Below, piece by piece: positions 5,796 through 8,234 of a DNA stretch of 8,234 nt; within the stretch, counting starts at the first letter, position 1, and each line of letters starts with the position of its first letter. Where the stretch lies: the NCBI GenBank assembly GCA_027063755.1, contig JAMORD010000079.1, positions 1-8,234 of the forward strand. The letters run 5' to 3'. Position numbers and translations under genes: made by a program. The notes beneath the pieces were generated by a model. That model worked only from the letters and a program-made list of their open reading frames with translations. It was not told the DNA's origin and did not search any database. This DNA comes from a bacterium. GTDB taxonomy: Bacteria > Coprothermobacterota > Coprothermobacteria > Coprothermobacterales > JAADFF01.

Positions 5796-6498
5796 CAAGC
5801 ATATTGTTGTTATTGGTGCTTCTGGTGGTATTGGTCTTGTTACAACAAGGGTTCTTCTTGAGGAAGGTGCAATAGTTCATGCAACATATCGCAGTGGTCT
5901 AAAAGGACTTGCAGACATAGAAAGCGACAAACTCTTTACCTATCAGGTAGATGTCAAGGACAGAAAGTCTTTAAAATCTTTATTTGATTCACTAAAGCAG
6001 GTTCATGGCATGGTCTATGCCTCGGGTATTACCAAAGATAACCTTCTTATGAGGTACAAAGAGGAGGACATAGATGATGTTGTGGATGTCAACCTAAAGG
6101 GTGCTATACTTGCTACGAAATATGCCATATTAAAAATGAGGAGAAGTGGCGGTTCCATTGTACTCTTGTCCTCTGTTGTTGGTATCACTGGTAATATAGG
6201 CCAGTCTATATATGCCGCTACGAAATCTGCAATGAGTGGATTTATTAAGAGTGTTGCCCTTGAGATGGGCAGAAAAAATATCCGTATTAATGCCGTTGCC
6301 CCGGGATTTGTTGATACGCCTATGACGCAAGTGTTGTCTGATGTTATCAAAGAAGAGTACATTAAGAAATGTCCTCTCAGGCGTATAGCAACACCAGATG
6401 AAATTGCATCGGTAATAAGCTTTTTGCTTTCGGAAAAGGCTTCGTATATTACAGGACAGATGATTGCCGTAGATGGTGGAGCATCACTAGGAATATAA
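5776..6498 (+). CDS. fabG: 3-oxoacyl-ACP reductase (short-chain dehydrogenase)
   Basis: FabG reduces 3-ketoacyl-ACP with NADPH in each elongation cycle. The start is TTG 5776, inside the end of fabD, with SD gaggtg (5763-5768) 7 nt upstream; this gives translational coupling. At 240 residues it has standard length. Seen are the Rossmann motif GASGGIG (14-20), ITKDNLLMR, N106 in VNLKG, catalytic S133 in LSSVVG, and Y146 and K150 in YAATK. RINAVAPGFVDTPMT and a C-terminal YITGQMIAVDGGASLG follow. The active-site spacing matches E. coli FabG (S138/Y151/K155). One oddity is that the usual NNAG motif reads YASG. Being placed between fabD and acpP supports the FabG assignment over a general SDR. 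Confidence 0.93.
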   Translation: MKLNLNDKHIVVIGASGGIGLVTTRVLLEEGAIVHATYRSGLKGLADIESDKLFTYQVDVKDRKSLKSLFDSLKQVHGMVYASGITKDNLLMRYKEEDIDDVVDVNLKGAILATKYAILKMRRSGGSIVLLSSVVGITGNIGQSIYAATKSAMSGFIKSVALEMGRKNIRINAVAPGFVDTPMTQVLSDVIKEEYIKKCPLRRIATPDEIASVISFLLSEKASYITGQMIAVDGGASLGI

Positions 6499-6521
6499 AA
6501 CATAGAAGGGGGTAGATGATT

Positions 6522-6761
6522 ATGACCAGAGAAGAAATCATGAACAAACTTACAGAGATTCTTAAAGACAGAGGCTTTGATACAGATGGTATTACAGAGG
6601 AGAGCAAACTTGTTGACGATATTGGTCTTGACTCTCTTGATCTTGTGGACCTAACAATGGATATTGAAGAGGCTTTCTCTATCCAGATTCCCGATGAAGA
6701 TTTACCTAAGCTGGATACTGTTGGTAAGGTTGTTGATTATATCTTAGAAAAGGTAGGTTGA
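6522..6761 (+). CDS. acpP: Acyl carrier protein
   Basis: This 79-residue acidic protein carries growing acyl chains on a phosphopantetheine arm attached to S38 of the DSLD motif (GLDSLDLVDL). The four-helix ACP pattern is clear: an N-terminal helix TREEIMNKLTEILKDRG, helix II from DSLD with EEAFSIQIPDED, then a short helix and a final DYILEKVG. I choose ATG 6522, because gggggt at 6508-6513 sits 8 nt upstream. The in-frame ATG 6516 would be only 2 nt from that SD and adds two residues. It lies between fabG and fabF, the usual position in Gram-positive fab clusters. Confidence 0.95.
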   Translation: MTREEIMNKLTEILKDRGFDTDGITEESKLVDDIGLDSLDLVDLTMDIEEAFSIQIPDEDLPKLDTVGKVVDYILEKVG

Positions 6762-6767
6762 TAATCC

Positions 6768-7997
6768 ATGCGTGTTGTGGTTACCGGTATGGGGGCCGTG
6801 AGTCCACTTGGTATTGGTGTGGATAAATTCCGTGAAGGAATTTTCAGTGGAAAGAATGGTGTAGATACCATTCCGGAGCTTGTGGAATGGGGTATGCCTG
6901 TAACTTTTGGTGGTAAAGTATGGGATTATAAAGATGAAGATTTTTTTGAAAAGAAAGAGGCACGGCGTCTTGATAAATTTTCTAAATTTGCTATTGTTGC
7001 CGCTGAAGAAGCTTGGAAAGACGCAGATATCAAAGACTATGACCCTTACAGGGTAGCCACTATCGTAGCTACGGGAATGGGAGGATTAGAGACACTTGAA
7101 AAGAACAAGGAAGTTCTATTGAAAAAAGGTCCCCGTTATGTATCTGCATTAACCATTCCAATGCTTATACCTAATATGGCTGGTGCCAATATAGCATTGA
7201 GACTTGGTTTAAAGGGGCAGTCATTTACACCGGTGACAGCATGTGCCTCTTCTCTTGATGCTATAGGTATTGCCTACAGACTGTTAAAGTCAGGTACTGC
7301 TGACATGGCTGTTGTAGGAGGAACGGAGGCCAGTATCACTCCACTGGGTATATCTAGTTTTGCTTCTGCGAGGGCTTTGTCTCGTAGAAATAATGATCCC
7401 AAACATGCATCCAGACCTTTTGACAAAGACCATGATGGTTTTGTTATGGCAGAGGGTGCAGCTGTGCTTGTAATAGAGGCATTAGAGCATGCTATGAAAC
7501 GAGGCGCTAAGATATATGCCGAGATTGTAGGTTATGGTGCTACATCTGATGCATATCATATCACGGCACCTAACCCTGAAGCCGATACACAGGCTAAAGC
7601 TATAGAGATTGCCATAAAGGAAGCCGGTATAGGGCCTGAAGATATAGATTATGTCAATGCACACGGCACATCTACACCTGCCAACGATACAACAGAGACA
7701 AAGGTGCTAAAGAAGGCTTTGGGTGAGCATGCCTATAAGGTGCATATATCCTCTACCAAGTCTATGACAGGACACCTTCTTGGTGGTGCCGGTGCCATAG
7801 AATCTATTGCAACTATACTGGCAATCAATGAGAGTATAGTACCACCTACTATCAATTTTGAGGAACCAGACCCTGAATGCGACCTTAACTATACACCTAA
7901 TGAAGCCGTGAAAAAAGATATTAGATATGCACTAAAGGAGTCGTTTGGATTTGGTGGGCACAATAGTGCTGTTATCTTTAAGAGGTGGGAAGAGTGA
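6768..7997 (+). CDS. fabF: 3-oxoacyl-ACP synthase II (beta-ketoacyl-ACP synthase)
   Basis: FabF carries out the decarboxylating condensation of malonyl-ACP with acyl-ACP. The 409-residue length is standard for the family. The start MRVVVTGMGAVSPLG is canonical and begins 6 nt after the acpP stop, with aggtagg (6751-6757) as SD. The Cys-His-His triad is complete: C159 in TACASSLDAIG, H299 in NAHGTSTPANDTTE and H336 in MTGHLLGGAGA. The active-site lysine K331 is in SSTKS, and a C-terminal FGFGGHN supports the thiolase fold. The spacing matches E. coli FabF (C163, H303, K335, H340). The stop codon is overlapped by the GTG start of the sigma factor gene. No fabH is in the window, so initiation must be encoded elsewhere. 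Confidence 0.96.
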   Translation: MRVVVTGMGAVSPLGIGVDKFREGIFSGKNGVDTIPELVEWGMPVTFGGKVWDYKDEDFFEKKEARRLDKFSKFAIVAAEEAWKDADIKDYDPYRVATIVATGMGGLETLEKNKEVLLKKGPRYVSALTIPMLIPNMAGANIALRLGLKGQSFTPVTACASSLDAIGIAYRLLKSGTADMAVVGGTEASITPLGISSFASARALSRRNNDPKHASRPFDKDHDGFVMAEGAAVLVIEALEHAMKRGAKIYAEIVGYGATSDAYHITAPNPEADTQAKAIEIAIKEAGIGPEDIDYVNAHGTSTPANDTTETKVLKKALGEHAYKVHISSTKSMTGHLLGGAGAIESIATILAINESIVPPTINFEEPDPECDLNYTPNEAVKKDIRYALKESFGFGGHNSAVIFKRWEE

Positions 7998-8234
7998 AGG
8001 AAAAAGACCTTATCAAACGGGCAAAAAAAGGAGATGTAGAGGCATTTGAAAAGTTGTTTACCCGTTTTGAAAGGGATATATACACCCTTGCATATCGCTT
8101 TGTAGGAAACAAAGAAGATGCAGAAGATGTACTTCAGAATGTGGCCCTCAAGATGTGGGAGCATTTAAAGAATTTTAAAGGTAAATCGTCCCTGTGGACA
8201 TGGATTTATCGCATTACCGTTAATGAGTCTATGC
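7994..8234 (+). CDS. ECF-family RNA polymerase sigma factor (3'-truncated)
   Basis: The frame runs from GTG 7994 to the window edge (80 codons seen; the family is usually about 160-200). The start overlaps the fabF TGA in a GTGA junction, and agaggtggg (7981-7990) is its SD. The N-terminal KDLIKRAKKGDVEAFEKLFTR and YTLAYRFVGN are region 2.1-like. DAEDVLQNVALKMWE (42-56) is the core-RNA-polymerase-binding region 2.2, and FKGKSSLWTWIYRITVN (61-77) covers the -10 recognition regions 2.3-2.4. These segments are typical of the RpoE/SigW-like group 4. Region 4 and any anti-sigma gene lie beyond the window. Translational coupling to fabF suggests a link between membrane-lipid synthesis and envelope-stress transcription. 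Confidence 0.9.
   Translation, partial: MKEKDLIKRAKKGDVEAFEKLFTRFERDIYTLAYRFVGNKEDAEDVLQNVALKMWEHLKNFKGKSSLWTWIYRITVNESM

Noticed and set aside
6015-6503. Minus-strand frame of 162 codons opposite fabG
   Set aside because: It is an antisense shadow of a well-supported FabG.
1-8234. tRNA, rRNA, CRISPR array or insertion sequence
   Set aside because: No cloverleaf, spaced repeat array, transposase frame or terminal inverted repeat with target duplication was seen.

Overview
The window looks like a chromosomal segment of a low-to-moderate-GC, Firmicutes-like bacterium, possibly an anaerobe or thermophile. The grounds are strong GGAGGTG-type Shine-Dalgarno (SD) sites, frequent GTG and TTG starts, heavy use of ATA, AGA and AGG codons, a GerM-domain protein, and a 2-amino-3-ketobutyrate CoA ligase of the type common in thermophilic anaerobes. 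The species cannot be named from the sequence alone.

Layout. (1) 1-1374, plus strand: the 3' half of a PLP-dependent kbl-type gene, overlapped by one base by an unrecognised 262-codon gene whose 5' end carries a perfect 10-bp inverted repeat. (2) 1375-3394: a stand-alone two-gene unit with a good extended -10 promoter, a structured leader, a secreted 454-residue protein and a 136-residue multi-spanning membrane protein. I recognise neither product. The unit ends in a strong terminator shared with the convergent gene. (3) 3393-4133, minus strand: an RsuA-type 16S rRNA pseudouridine synthase. (4) 4218-8234, plus strand: a membrane-anchored GerM-domain protein, then a fatty-acid-synthesis cluster fabD-fabG-acpP-fabF, then an ECF sigma factor that starts inside the fabF stop codon and runs off the window.

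How the genes work together. FabD loads malonate onto the acyl carrier protein (ACP), FabF condenses malonyl-ACP with the growing acyl-ACP, and FabG reduces the 3-keto product. The dehydratase, enoyl reductase and FabH are not in the window. The gene overlaps (fabD/fabG 20 bp, fabF/sigma 4 bp) indicate one translationally coupled transcript. A sequence just upstream of fabD, TGTAAC-17-TGTC, resembles an ECF-type promoter, so the sigma factor may control its own operon.

The most unusual non-coding structure is the leader of the secreted/membrane unit (about 1468-1587). A short reading frame with its own SD runs through an anti-SD segment that can pair over about 13 bp with the SD of the secreted-protein gene. 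This resembles a translational attenuator. It is inferred from pairing alone and has not been tested.
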